In this document: one piece after another, positions 55,285-64,000 of the stretch
Position numbering within the stretch: the first letter of the stretch is position 1
Layout of the letters: each line of letters begins with the position of its first letter
NCBI RefSeq assembly: GCF_023159225.1
Contig: NC_063167.1
Span: 73,811,298-73,875,297, forward strand
From: Perognathus longimembris pacificus
Taxonomy: Eukaryota; Chordata; Mammalia; Rodentia; Heteromyidae
DNA length: 64,000 nt
Direction: 5' to 3'
Translations under genes and position numbers: made by a program
Notes under the pieces: generated by a model
Told to the model about the DNA's origin: nothing
The model's database searches: none
What the model saw: only the letters and a program-made list of their open reading frames with translations

Positions 55285-57861
55285 ATGTTTACCCTTGCAG
55301 AAGTTGCTTCACTTAATGACATTCAGCCAACTTACCGAATCCTGAAACCATGGTGGGACGTGTTTATGGATTACCTGGCTGTTGTTATGTTGATGGTGGC
55401 CATCTTTGCGGGAACCATGCAACTTACCAAAGATCAGGTGGTCTGCTTGCCAGTATTGCCATCTCCTGTAAGTTCAAAGGCACACACCCCACCAGGGAAT
55501 GCTGACGTCACTACCGAAATCTCCCAGACGGAAGTAGCCCCTCACCGAGAGCAAGAAGGGCAGATGACAAGTGACGTGTCCCTTGGCACACCTGCGGTGA
55601 CTCCTGAAGTACCTCTCAGAGCCTCACATCCTCACACTGACACCACAGCTCCGAGTCCTGAGGCAAAGAAAGAGAAGAGAGACCCAACGGGCCGGAAAAC
55701 CAACTTAGATTTTCAGCAATATGTATTTATTAATCAGATGTGTTACCATCTGGCACTCCCATGGTATTCTAAGTACTTCCCTTACCTGGCCCTCATACAT
55801 ACCATTATCCTCATGGTCAGTAGCAACTTTTGGTTCAAGTATCCCAAAACGTGCTCCAAAGTGGAGCATTTTGTATCCATCTTAGGCAAATGCTTTGAAT
55901 CTCCCTGGACCACGAAGGCGTTATCTGAGACGGCTTGCGAAGACTCGGAGGAGAACAAGCAGAGGATAACAGGTGCGCAGACCCTACCGAAGCACGTGTC
56001 CACCAGCAGTGATGAAGGGAGCCCCAGTGCCAGCACCCCCATGATCAACAAAACTGGCTTCAAATTCTCAGCCGAGAAGCCTGTGGTTGAGGTCCCCAGC
56101 ATGACCATCCTGGATAAGAAAGATGGGGAGCAGGCTAAGGCCCTGTTCGAGAAAGTAAGGAAGTTCCGGGCTCATGTAGAGGACAGCGACTTGATCTATA
56201 AGCTCTATGTGGTCCAGACGGTTATCAAAACGGCCAAGTTCATTTTCATCCTCTGCTACACAGCCAACTTCGTGAATGCCATCAGCTTTGAGCACGTGTG
56301 CAGACCCGAGGTGGAGCACCTGACCGGCTATGAGGTATTCGAGTGCACCCACAACATGGCATACATGCTGAAAAAGCTCCTCATCAGCTACATATCCATC
56401 ATCTGTGTGTATGGCTTCATCTGCCTCTACACTCTCTTCTGGCTCTTCAGGATCCCTCTGAAGGAATATTCGTTCGAGAAAGTTCGAGAAGAGAGCAGCT
56501 TCAGCGACATTCCTGATGTCAAGAATGACTTCGCCTTCCTCCTCCACATGGTGGACCAGTACGACCAGCTGTACTCGAAGCGCTTCGGGGTGTTCCTGTC
56601 GGAAGTCAGCGAGAACAAGCTGAGGGAGATCAGTCTGAACCACGAGTGGACCTTCGAGAAGCTCCGTCAGCACGTGTCCCGCAACGCGCAGGACAAGCAG
56701 GAGCTGCACCTGTTCATGCTGTCCGGGGTGCCCGATGCCGTCTTTGACCTCACAGACCTGGACGTGCTCAAGCTCGAGCTCATCCCCGAAGCAAAGATCC
56801 CCGCGAAGATCTCCCAGATGACCAACCTCCAGGAGCTCCACCTGTGCCACTGCCCCGCCAAGGTGGAGCAGACTGCCTTCAGCTTCCTGCGTGACCACCT
56901 GCGCTGCCTCCACGTGAAGTTCACCGACGTGGCTGAGATCCCCGCCTGGGTATACCTGCTCAAAAACCTCCGCGAGCTCTACCTGATAGGCAACCTGAAC
57001 TCGGAGAACAATAAGATGATCGGACTGGAATCGCTCCGGGAATTACGGCACCTGAAGATTCTCCACGTGAAGAGCAACTTGACCAAAGTCCCCTCCAACA
57101 TCACAGATGTGGCCCCACATCTGACCAAGTTAGTCATTCATAATGACGGCACGAAACTCCTGGTACTGAACAGCCTTAAGAAAATGATGAATGTCGCTGA
57201 GCTGGAGCTCCAGAACTGTGAGCTGGAGAGAATCCCACATGCAATTTTCAGCCTCTCTAATTTACAGGAACTGGACTTAAAGTCGAATAACATACGCACA
57301 ATTGAGGAGATAATCAGTTTCCAGCACTTAAAACGACTGACTTGTTTAAAACTGTGGCATAATAAAATCGTCACCATCCCTCCTTCCATTACCCATGTCA
57401 AAAACTTGGAGTCACTTTACTTCTCCAACAACAAGCTCGAATCCTTACCGGTAGCAGTATTTAGTTTACAGAAACTCAGATGCTTAGATGTAAGCTACAA
57501 CAACATTTCAATGATTCCCATAGAAATAGGATTGCTTCAGAACCTGCAGCATTTACATATCACCGGCAATAAAGTAGACATTCTGCCAAAGCAATTGTTT
57601 AAATGCCTGAAGTTGAGGACTTTGAATCTGGGACAAAACTGCATCACCTCTCTCCCAGAGAAAATCGGTCAGCTGTCCCAGCTCACCCAGCTGGAGCTCA
57701 AGGGGAACTGCTTGGACCGCCTGCCCGCTCAGCTGGGCCAGTGTCGGCTGCTCAAGAAAAGCGGACTGGTTGTGGAAGATCACCTTTTTGACACCCTGCC
57801 ACCAGAAGTCAAAGAAGCATTGAATCAAGACATCAGTGTGCCCTTTGCAAATGGGATTTGA
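55285..57861 (+). CDS. LRRC8D: LRRC8D, leucine-rich repeat VRAC channel subunit, complete 858 aa
   Basis: LRRC8D assembles with the obligate subunit LRRC8A into hexameric volume-regulated anion channels at the plasma membrane. Channels containing LRRC8D pass larger or uncharged solutes such as taurine and cisplatin (family knowledge). Seen here: a pannexin-like pore domain with TM1 about residues 24-44, TM2 164-184, TM3 312-332 and TM4 366-386, then a leucine-rich repeat domain from about 470 to 840. Phe143, in the motif TNLDF, sits at the position of the LRRC8D pore constriction (Arg103 in LRRC8A). Cys54/Cys354 and Cys153/Cys339 match the conserved extracellular disulfide pairs. The first extracellular loop (about 57-135) is the most variable part. 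Start is the ATG at 55285, two bases after the acceptor, giving 858 residues, the same length as human LRRC8D. No frameshift or internal stop is present. LRRC8B and LRRC8C are its usual upstream neighbours but lie outside the window. Confidence 0.98.
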   Translation: MFTLAEVASLNDIQPTYRILKPWWDVFMDYLAVVMLMVAIFAGTMQLTKDQVVCLPVLPSPVSSKAHTPPGNADVTTEISQTEVAPHREQEGQMTSDVSLGTPAVTPEVPLRASHPHTDTTAPSPEAKKEKRDPTGRKTNLDFQQYVFINQMCYHLALPWYSKYFPYLALIHTIILMVSSNFWFKYPKTCSKVEHFVSILGKCFESPWTTKALSETACEDSEENKQRITGAQTLPKHVSTSSDEGSPSASTPMINKTGFKFSAEKPVVEVPSMTILDKKDGEQAKALFEKVRKFRAHVEDSDLIYKLYVVQTVIKTAKFIFILCYTANFVNAISFEHVCRPEVEHLTGYEVFECTHNMAYMLKKLLISYISIICVYGFICLYTLFWLFRIPLKEYSFEKVREESSFSDIPDVKNDFAFLLHMVDQYDQLYSKRFGVFLSEVSENKLREISLNHEWTFEKLRQHVSRNAQDKQELHLFMLSGVPDAVFDLTDLDVLKLELIPEAKIPAKISQMTNLQELHLCHCPAKVEQTAFSFLRDHLRCLHVKFTDVAEIPAWVYLLKNLRELYLIGNLNSENNKMIGLESLRELRHLKILHVKSNLTKVPSNITDVAPHLTKLVIHNDGTKLLVLNSLKKMMNVAELELQNCELERIPHAIFSLSNLQELDLKSNNIRTIEEIISFQHLKRLTCLKLWHNKIVTIPPSITHVKNLESLYFSNNKLESLPVAVFSLQKLRCLDVSYNNISMIPIEIGLLQNLQHLHITGNKVDILPKQLFKCLKLRTLNLGQNCITSLPEKIGQLSQLTQLELKGNCLDRLPAQLGQCRLLKKSGLVVEDHLFDTLPPEVKEALNQDISVPFANGI

Positions 57862-58244
57862 ACGGAGGTGACGCAAGTGGGGGGGGGGCGTGCACGGGAA
57901 GCCACAGCCTCCTGGATAGCAGTTGCTCACCTACCACTTCCTGGGAGATGAGAAGTTTTGTGTTGATCCCTCAATTTCAGACGCAAACGTGGAGAGGAGG
58001 CATAGAAGGGCCGGTAGAAGACATCATTGAATGTTCAATGTTGATAGGGTTTTCAAGTCATTCATTTCCAGATCTTTTTCTCTCTCTCTGTTTTTTTTTT
58101 GTTGTTGTTGTTTTTTGTTTTTGTCTTCTGGGGCCAGGAAGGAAAAATTATAATCACTAATCTTGGTTCTTTTTTAAATTGTTTGTAACTTGGATGCTGC
58201 CGCTACTGAATGTTTACAAATTGCTTGCCTGCTAAAAGTAAATG

Positions 58245-58250
58245 ATTAAA
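58245..58250 (+). promoter_or_regulatory. LRRC8D: Candidate poly(A) signal ATTAAA (proximal)
   Basis: ATTAAA lies 384 bases after the stop codon and is followed by a T-rich stretch and a GGTGT element at about 58283, the usual downstream context for cleavage. It is a plausible major 3' end for the mRNA. Confidence 0.5.
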
Positions 58251-58522
58251 TTGACTTTTTCTTACTCCACTACCTTTTATGAGGTGTCCTAATCTCTTTT
58301 TGCTTCATGGGTGCAGTAGTGAATTCTCTAACTCAGATCACTAAAGACCACAGTGAGTCCAAACTAATTTTAGATTTGCTGAAATAATGATTCCTCCCTT
58401 CCTGTTTTAATTTTCAGTACTTCTTATGGTATTTGACAAGTGCTCTGTAGATTTTACGGTCTTGCAGGTGTGGAATACAGTAAAGGTGTGTAGATTGTGG
58501 GGGCTTTGATTTGTTTCTTATG

Positions 58523-58545
58523 AATAAATAATAAGAAAAAATAAA
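58523..58545 (+). promoter_or_regulatory. LRRC8D: Candidate poly(A) signals, two AATAAA (distal)
   Basis: AATAAA occurs at 58523-58528 and again at 58540-58545, about 660-685 bases after the stop. They may serve a longer LRRC8D transcript. The surrounding sequence is very A-rich, so chance occurrence is possible. Confidence 0.4.
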
Positions 58546-58634
58546 AGAGCATATCCTTCATAGTAACTTTTTCCCAATGGCCTGGAGTTTTGATTATATG
58601 GTTCATTTTTAATTGATACTATAAAATTTTCAAT

Positions 58635-58884
58635 AAAAATAAATTTCTCGGGCTGGGGATATGGCCTAGTGGCAAGAGTGCTTGCCTCGTATACATGAGG
58701 CCCTGGGTTCAATTCCCCAGCACCACATATACAGAAAACGGCCAGCAGCGGCGCTGTGGCTCAAGTGGCAAAGTGCTAGCCTTGAGCAAAAAGAAGCCAG
58801 GGACAGTGCTCAGGCCCTGAGTTCAGGCCCCAGGACTGGCCAAACAAACAAACAAACAAAAATAAATAAATAAATAAATTTCTC
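58635..58884 (+). mobile_element. IDL-Geo SINE downstream of LRRC8D
   Basis: ID at 58650 onward has A box at 58662-58672 and B box at 58706-58716. Geo has A-box-like TGGCTCAAGTGG at 58757 and B-box-like GAGTTCAGGCC at 58819. The tail is (CAAA)n then (TAAA)n. AATAAATTTCTC on both sides is the TSD. One of the least-diverged copies. Confidence 0.95.
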
Positions 58885-59040
58885 CATAGAAACTATAAAT
58901 TTTTAAATAAAAATTAACCTAGTTAAACCCAAAGTAATTTTAGGAACTTAATAATAAACAACTTTCCAGTATCACCATGTGGAAGACAGCACAAAATCAA
59001 GGCAAGTATTGCTTAATTTTCTTTTCATGGTAGTATAGTG

Positions 59041-59069
59041 TTAGTATTAGTGGTGGCGGTGGTGGTGGT
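59041..59069. repeat. Short (GGT)n tract
   Basis: GGTGG repeats with one GGC interruption at about 59051-59069. Confidence 0.7.
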
Positions 59070-59083
59070 TAAAAATAAGACTT

Positions 59084-59312
59084 AAGCTGAGCACAGGTGG
59101 CTCGCACCTGTGGACCTAGCTACTCACAAGGCTGAGAAGACCTAGAGGGTTGAGTGAGGTTCAAAGACAGCCCAGGCAGAAAATTCTAAGATCTCAATTT
59201 AGTCATCAGAATGTCAAGCTGGAAGCATGGATCAAGTGGTTGAGAGCCAGCCAAGCAAGCAAGCCAAGTGAGCATGAGACCCTTGAGTTCAAACCCTCCA
59301 TCTAACCTCTGC
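59084..59312 (+). mobile_element. B1-Geo SINE, diverged
   Basis: Order is preserved but the B1 body has an insertion (AGACCTAGAGGG) and Geo carries AGCAAGCAAGC. Confidence 0.75.
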
Positions 59313-60254
59313 CAAATAAAGTAGAATATGTATCATTGAGATGGAAACGTCTTGGCTTTCCTATTCATTTCAGTGACAAGCTGTATTTCCTGTGTTTGTC
59401 TACAGCAAGGAGGGGGTGTATTGGGGGAAGTGCTAGTTGAATGCACTTTGCACTTTTTTAGATAATGATTTTCTTTTGGGAATTTACAGTCTCAAAGCCT
59501 GGTACAAAAAAAACGAAAAGAATTCCTTGTCCTTCCTCTAGATATGAACTGGCAAGTATCTCATAGCCCTTCTACAAGAATGCTTTTTCAAGAGAAGAGA
59601 ACTGTTTGGCACTCCACATATAAAATAATGCCTCTTTGTCAGATGGGACTCACTCAGTGACACACTGGGCATCTTTTGGGCCCTCTAAGCCCAGCTTGAA
59701 GGATACATAAGACTGGAGAAGAAGGACACCTGCCCTTAACACTACATCATTCTGCAGGTGCTGCCCACCAGCCAGAGGAGGTAGCTCTTTGCTTGCTGAA
59801 CAACTCAATAGAAAGGCTGAAGCCATGGCCACTGAATTAGGAGCTGACCTCCAGCTCCAGCATCCTGGCTATTCCTTTTCATTCTAGCTTATAAAAGGCC
59901 ATGTTTGGGAAATCAGAGGACAATGGTGATATTTTTTTTCTTTTTATAAAACCAATTTTTTTTGTTCTGATATGTTATCTTCCTGGTTCTCTCAGCTTGC
60001 ATTTGTGTAGTCACTGGGATCTGTCATGCACCTGCTTCATGCCTTGCCTGCACTTTCAGTGAACACAGTCAGATAGGAGTGAGAAGAGTAATATGTAAAT
60101 AGTATGTGTAGGAAACAGTACAGAACCTATGTGAATAGAGCAGTGGTTCAAGTGGAAGAACTTAGGTACAGGGGTCTTTGGGGACATCTGCTGATGTCTC
60201 CAAACTATCCAGAACACCCTGAGCTCGTCCTCCCTGTTATATTTGAAAAGCATG
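59313..60254. other. Unassigned 3' flanking sequence
   Basis: Nothing recognised. No conserved-looking frame. Confidence 0.45.
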
Positions 60255-60488
60255 TCATACCTGTTGCACACTGGTGGCTAATCCTACAATCCCAGATCCT
60301 CAGAGGCTGAGATCTGAGCACTGAGGTTTGAAGCCAGCCCAGGCAGAAGAATTTGGGAGACTCTTATCCCCAATTAAACAGCAAAAAGCCAGAAGTGGAG
60401 CTGTGGCTCAAGTGGTAGAGGTGTAAGCCTTGAGTGAAAAAGATAAAGGATAATGCGCAGGCCCTGAGTTCAAGACCCAATGACAGGC
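60255..60488 (+). mobile_element. B1-Geo SINE
   Basis: Complete. Geo has the canonical GGAGCTGTGGCTCAAGTGG. Confidence 0.85.
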
Positions 60489-60597
60489 AATTCTCAAAAA
60501 AGGATGAGGTCAACAATGGCAAGATCTTAACAATTGTGCTTTACAAGCTAAGAAACTCAATTTCTGTTTTTTGGTGTTTTTTTTTTTTTAAAGGAGA

Positions 60598-60690
60598 GTA
60601 GTGTACCAGTTCTTGAACTGAGGGTCTTGTGCTCTTGTTTGTCTTATTTGCTCATGTCTGGTGCTTTACTACTTAAGCCGCACACCTATA
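60598..60690 (-). mobile_element. Geo fragment
   Basis: GTACCAGTTCTTGAACTGAGG and ACTACTTAAGCCGCAC are a diverged Geo complement without a left half. Confidence 0.55.
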
Positions 60691-60724
60691 GTCCTTTTTT
60701 TTTTTCTTTTCAAATATCCTGTTG

Positions 60725-60803
60725 GAGGACTAGGAATTTAGCTAGCAGTAGAGAATATGTTTAATGTACATGAGGCCCCAGGCTTAAACCCCAACACCAA
60801 AAA
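60725..60803 (+). mobile_element. ID monomer SINE
   Basis: GGACTAGGAATTTAGCTAGC and CAGGCTTAAACCCCAACACC form an ID unit with mutated boxes. Confidence 0.6.
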
Positions 60804-61183
60804 CAAGACATAACTTGAAGTATGGTTAGCACATCAAAGGTTGTACAGGACGAAAATGTCAACATCACATTGAACTCTCTCAGGACAGACACATGCACCT
60901 TTACTTTGAACACTGCCCACCTCACTTTCCAGCTCTCTGCAGGCACTAGAATCTAGTATTCCAAGACTCGGCCCCTATCAGCTCCGCCTATTGGCAGGTG
61001 CTTCTACTTAATCCTTAGGGTTCAGTCACTTAGAACTGATGGGTGTTCAATGCCTTAAGACAGTATCAAAGGGACCTTTTCTTCTCCCAATATAATGATG
61101 TCCTTGAATTTGGAATATTTCACAGCTTATTTAAATGCCACTATTTACAAACAGCACTATTTTAACAGCACCAGCTGTCCTGG
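60804..61183. other. Unassigned sequence
   Basis: Nothing recognised. Confidence 0.45.
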
Positions 61184-61408
61184 TGAGGCTCTGGTGGCTC
61201 ACACCTATAATCTTAGCTACTGAGGAGGCTGAGATCTGAGGATTGCTATTCAAAACCAGCCTGGGCAGACAAATCTGAGAGACCCTAGGACCAGCAAAAA
61301 TCCAGAAGTGGAGCTATGGCTTATGTGGGAGAACACCAGGCTTGAGCAAAATAGCTGTGTGACAGTGCCCAGGCTCTGAGTTGAAGCCCCTGGACCAGCA
61401 AAAAAATG
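61184..61408 (+). mobile_element. B1-Geo SINE
   Basis: Complete order. The linker contains CCTAGGACCAGC, resembling the Geo 3' end, perhaps by gene conversion. Confidence 0.82.
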
Positions 61409-61486
61409 AAAGCACTGTCCTGAGAAAGGCTGGTGCATGTAACAGAATTTAATCACACTGGATCTTGGAGTTTCAGAAAAAGATCT

Positions 61487-61556
61487 TGAGGGGATGTACT
61501 GTGTGAAGCACTTGTCTTACAACAGCAAAGTCCTAGGTTTGATCCCCACTGCCGAG
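61487..61556 (+). mobile_element. ID monomer SINE
   Basis: GGGGATGTACTGTGTGAAGC and TAGGTTTGATCCCCACTG show an ID unit with a damaged A box. Confidence 0.6.
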
Positions 61557-61689
61557 AGAAATATGGGAATTATTTTCTGAACTTGTGAATTATATTGGTG
61601 TCACATGCACGAGACGAGTTTAACTATTCCTTTTTTAGGTGAGTCCTAAACAGGTCTGATAGAATGTGGTTTTCTTCTTTAAACCTCTG

Positions 61690-61740
61690 TGTGCACACGT
61701 GTGTGGGTGTGTACTCGTGTGCATGCACATGTGTGTGCAC
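61690..61740. repeat. Imperfect (GT)n tract
   Basis: GTGTGCACACGTGTGTGGGTG and related alternating sequence. It passes directly into the B1-Geo copy at 61741. Confidence 0.8.
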
Positions 61741-61958
61741 TAGTCCTGGGGCTTGAACTCAGGACTTGGGCACTGTCCCTTAACTTTTTCACTCAAGGCT
61801 AGCTTCTACCACTTGAGCCCACCTCCTCCACTCTAGCTTTTGGCTGGTTATTGGAAATAGACATCTTAGATTCCTCTGCTGGGTCTGGCTTCAAATCTTG
61901 CTCCTCAATCCCAGCCTCCTGAGTAGCTAGGATTATGGGTATGAGCCACCAGTAAACC
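61741..61958 (-). mobile_element. B1-Geo SINE
   Basis: Complete order with a C run (61963-61971) just beyond the B1 end. Confidence 0.83.
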
Positions 61959-62117
61959 TTTCCCCCCCCCACTTGTATGTAGTTGGTTGAGCAGAGGGGA
62001 CTGGCTTTCTCGAAGGCTCCTAAAGGGGAGCTTGAATCATTAGTAACCCCCATTCTTTTAGTAACTTCATAATAGATTCCATACTGTATAACTTCTGCCC
62101 TTTAACGTTTTTATGTA

Positions 62118-62349
62118 TAAAGCAAAAGTTTTTTTTTTTGTTGTTTTTTTTTTGCCAGTTCTAGGGCTTGAGCTCCGGCCTGAGCACTGTCCCTGAGCTT
62201 CTTTTGCTCAAGGCTAGCACTCTATCACTTGAGCCACAGTGCCACTTCCGGCTTTTTCTGTGGTGCTGAGGAATCAAACCCAGGGCTTCATGCATGCTAG
62301 GCAAGCACTCTACCACTAAGCCACATTCTCAGCCCCTAAAGGAAAGTTT
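62118..62349 (-). mobile_element. IDL-Geo SINE, probable TSD
   Basis: Element at about 62129-62336. AAAGCAAAAGTTTT on the left and AAAGGAAAGTTTT on the right are an imperfect TSD. A 12-base gap lies in the Geo/ID junction. Confidence 0.87.
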
Positions 62350-62789
62350 TATGTGCTATAAATCTCTGGTACTTTCTATGTCTCCCCTGGTTTCTTCATT
62401 AACCAGTAACCAAACTCTTCAAGTTGCTGATGGCAGCAAACTCCAAAGTGCCCTTGAGACCAACACCCCACAGTGGCTCCCATTCACCTGGCTGATCCAG
62501 AGCCAGGTTACTGTCCTCACGCAAAGACTTGGGGCAGTGCTTACGTCAGTAATTCATTCCAATAAAATGGTCCTTTTATTAACTGAATCCTCAAACAAAG
62601 GCAGTGCAAACAAAAAGCCCCTTTCATGAAAAGAAGGGAAACCAAGACCAAACCTCTGGAAACAAGTTTTCAAATGTCCTCTTGAGTCCCCTCTAGTCCT
62701 GGCCAGCTGTGGCTCTGGGGTTCTAAGTCATAGGCATTCAGGGCTGGTGGCTCCTGGAGTCAAGGACAAGCTGAAACAAGAACATAAAA
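62350..62789. other. Unassigned sequence
   Basis: A 111-codon frame (62294-62629) starts in the SINE and has no domain. Confidence 0.45.
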
Positions 62790-63013
62790 GCAGCCAGGCA
62801 CTGGTGCCTCACGTCTAATCCTGCTGTTCAGGAGACTGAGATCTGAGGATTGTGATTTGAAGCCAGCTGGGGCAGGAAAAGCTTTTCTCCAGTTAGCCTT
62901 CCAAAAGATGAAGGGGAGGTGTGACTCAAATGGTAGAGCCCTAGCCTTGAGCAGAAAGAACTAAGGCACAGTACCCAGGCCCAGGCCCTGAGTTCAAGCC
63001 TGTGTATTGGCAG

Positions 63014-63063
<50 letters not shown>
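62790..63063 (+). mobile_element. B1-Geo SINE with (CA)n tail
   Basis: The body ends at about 63005. CA repeats at 63014-63063 follow after a short ACATA step, replacing a poly(A) tail. Confidence 0.9.
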
Positions 63064-63066
<3 letters not shown>

Positions 63067-63194
63067 ACAACCATTCACTTCTGAATGAAACAGCACTTAC
63101 ATTTTTTTTTCCTGGCCTTGGGTATTAAGCCTGTAACCTTAGCTCTATCTCTAATCTGTGCTGTCAGACCCTTTTTTATTTGCTTTTGGGGGCC

Positions 63195-63290
63195 TTTTTT
63201 GAGATGGTCTCACCACACATTCCAGGCTGACCTTAAGCTTGCAGTTCTTATTTCAGCCAAGCAAGTGCTGGGATTATAGACATGCTTGGC
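63195..63290 (-). mobile_element. B1 monomer SINE
   Basis: TTTGAGATGGTCTCACCAC and AGTGCTGGGATTATAGACATG give the complement of a free B1. Confidence 0.7.
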
Positions 63291-63449
63291 TCCTCTGTCT
63301 TTTTTTTACTTGGGGAAATACACTGTACATACACTGTCCCAGTGCATGGAAATCATGAGGCTCTTCATTTAGTGTCAGTCCTGGAAAGTGTCACTTCTGA
63401 GTCACATTCACCACCTCTACCCAGCTGCCAGCCCTGTACACTGGCTTTC

Positions 63450-63580
63450 CTTCGCTCTTAGGATTCCAGCCTGGAGTGAGGCTCTGGGTTTGACTCCTAC
63501 CTCTGCCCTGGCTGAGGGTGGTGAGCAACCTATGTAACCTCTTCATAATGTAAATGACAATAGTGCCTGTCATGTATGTT
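63450..63580 (+). mobile_element. MIR SINE remnant
   Basis: GGCTCTGGGTTTGACTCCTAC and TGTAAATGACAATAGTGCC follow the MIR core. Confidence 0.6.
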
Positions 63581-63954
63581 TGGGGGGGAGGGGTTGTATT
63601 GTCTACAGATGATTTATTTATGGTACTGTGGCTGGCAAATGGAAAATAATAACACATTATTTTTATCCCCCAGCTCCAAGAAAGATGGTTAGGTTTCCCT
63701 AATATTCTCTTGTTGGACTTTTCAGTGAGCACCTGAAACACGGAATAAGATGTGTATGAAATAAATCATTTCTCAACCTTATTTCCCACTGGTTGTGGCC
63801 ATCTGATTGAATGGGAAAGGAGGGGCATCTCTGCTCACCACTACACTGCCAGTGCAGGAATTGCTTTTGAATGTGGTCCTTGCAGAAAAGTGCCTGCCAT
63901 CCACTTTCCACATTACTGCTGCCTCAACTACAGGTTAGAAATGTGGCCAGGGGA

Positions 63955-64000
63955 AAGTGATGCTGTGGCTCAAGTGGTAGAGCACTAGCCTTGAGCACAG
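63955..64000 (+). mobile_element. Geo unit cut by the window edge
   Basis: GATGCTGTGGCTCAAGTGG and GCACTAGCCTTGAGCA match Geo. The element runs off the end, so its class is open. Confidence 0.8.

Larger units (their letters stand above)
57862..58560 (+). other. LRRC8D: LRRC8D 3' untranslated region
   Basis: This non-coding sequence follows the TGA stop of LRRC8D without any splice junction. It begins with a nine-G run at 57880-57888 and has a T-rich stretch at 58077-58125. The end is set by candidate poly(A) signals rather than by a transcript, so the true end could be near 58270 or near 58560. It contains no SINE, unlike the flank immediately beyond it, which fits sequence under constraint. 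Confidence 0.65.

Noticed and set aside
56068..56913. 281-codon antisense frame opposite LRRC8D
   Set aside because: It is a mirror of the GC-rich, Leu/Glu/Lys-rich coding strand with no domain of its own. Similar antisense shadows occur at 55782, 56667, 57138 and 57553.
58662..58716. tRNA gene call at ID elements
   Set aside because: A and B boxes belong to the ID SINE. There is no complete cloverleaf, and the sequence is repeated across the window.

Overview
This is a stretch of rodent nuclear genome of low gene density. It holds one protein-coding exon, the single large coding exon of LRRC8D (55285-57861, plus strand), a subunit of the volume-regulated anion channel VRAC. I found no other gene. 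Everything upstream of 55283 is best read as the 3' part of the long LRRC8D intron that ends at the coding exon. Everything past about 58270-58560 is 3' flank. This intron assignment is inferred from the acceptor at 55281-55282 and from the known layout of mammalian LRRC8D (non-coding 5' exons, then one exon carrying the whole reading frame). A small 5'UTR exon inside the window cannot be excluded by eye.

Organism. The repeats point to a North American geomyoid rodent (kangaroo rat, pocket mouse or pocket gopher). The commonest repeat pairs an ID-like, tRNA-Ala-derived monomer with a second monomer matching the Geo unit of the IDL-Geo SINE, which I recall as described only from Geomyoidea. 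Geo also occurs joined to a 7SL/B1-like left half; I call these B1-Geo. By eye there are about 37 B1-Geo, 19 IDL-Geo, 12 ID monomers, 6-7 B1-like monomers and a few Geo fragments, roughly 75-80 SINEs, many with visible target-site duplications (TSDs). Genus cannot be decided from this sequence.

Layout. 1-54258: intronic sequence full of SINEs, with antisense L1 pieces (4233-5275, 22400-22800, 34272-34435, 43277-45279), two sense L1 3' ends (1895-2015, 50720-50840), degraded MIR and L2 remnants, and microsatellites that mostly grew from SINE tails. 54259-55039: a 3'UTR-type retrocopy on the minus strand with a 16 bp TSD, ending 243 bp before the coding exon. 55261-55282: polypyrimidine tract and acceptor. 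55285-57861: intact 858-codon LRRC8D frame. 57862 to about 58560: 3'UTR with candidate poly(A) signals. 58561-64000: repeat-rich flank.

I found no previously undescribed gene system. The observations most worth following are a probable L1 3' transduction (43277-45279), the antisense retrocopy beside the LRRC8D acceptor, a pair of nearly identical young IDL-Geo insertions, tRNA-like promoter boxes in the Geo monomer, and several nested or same-site insertions that allow relative dating.
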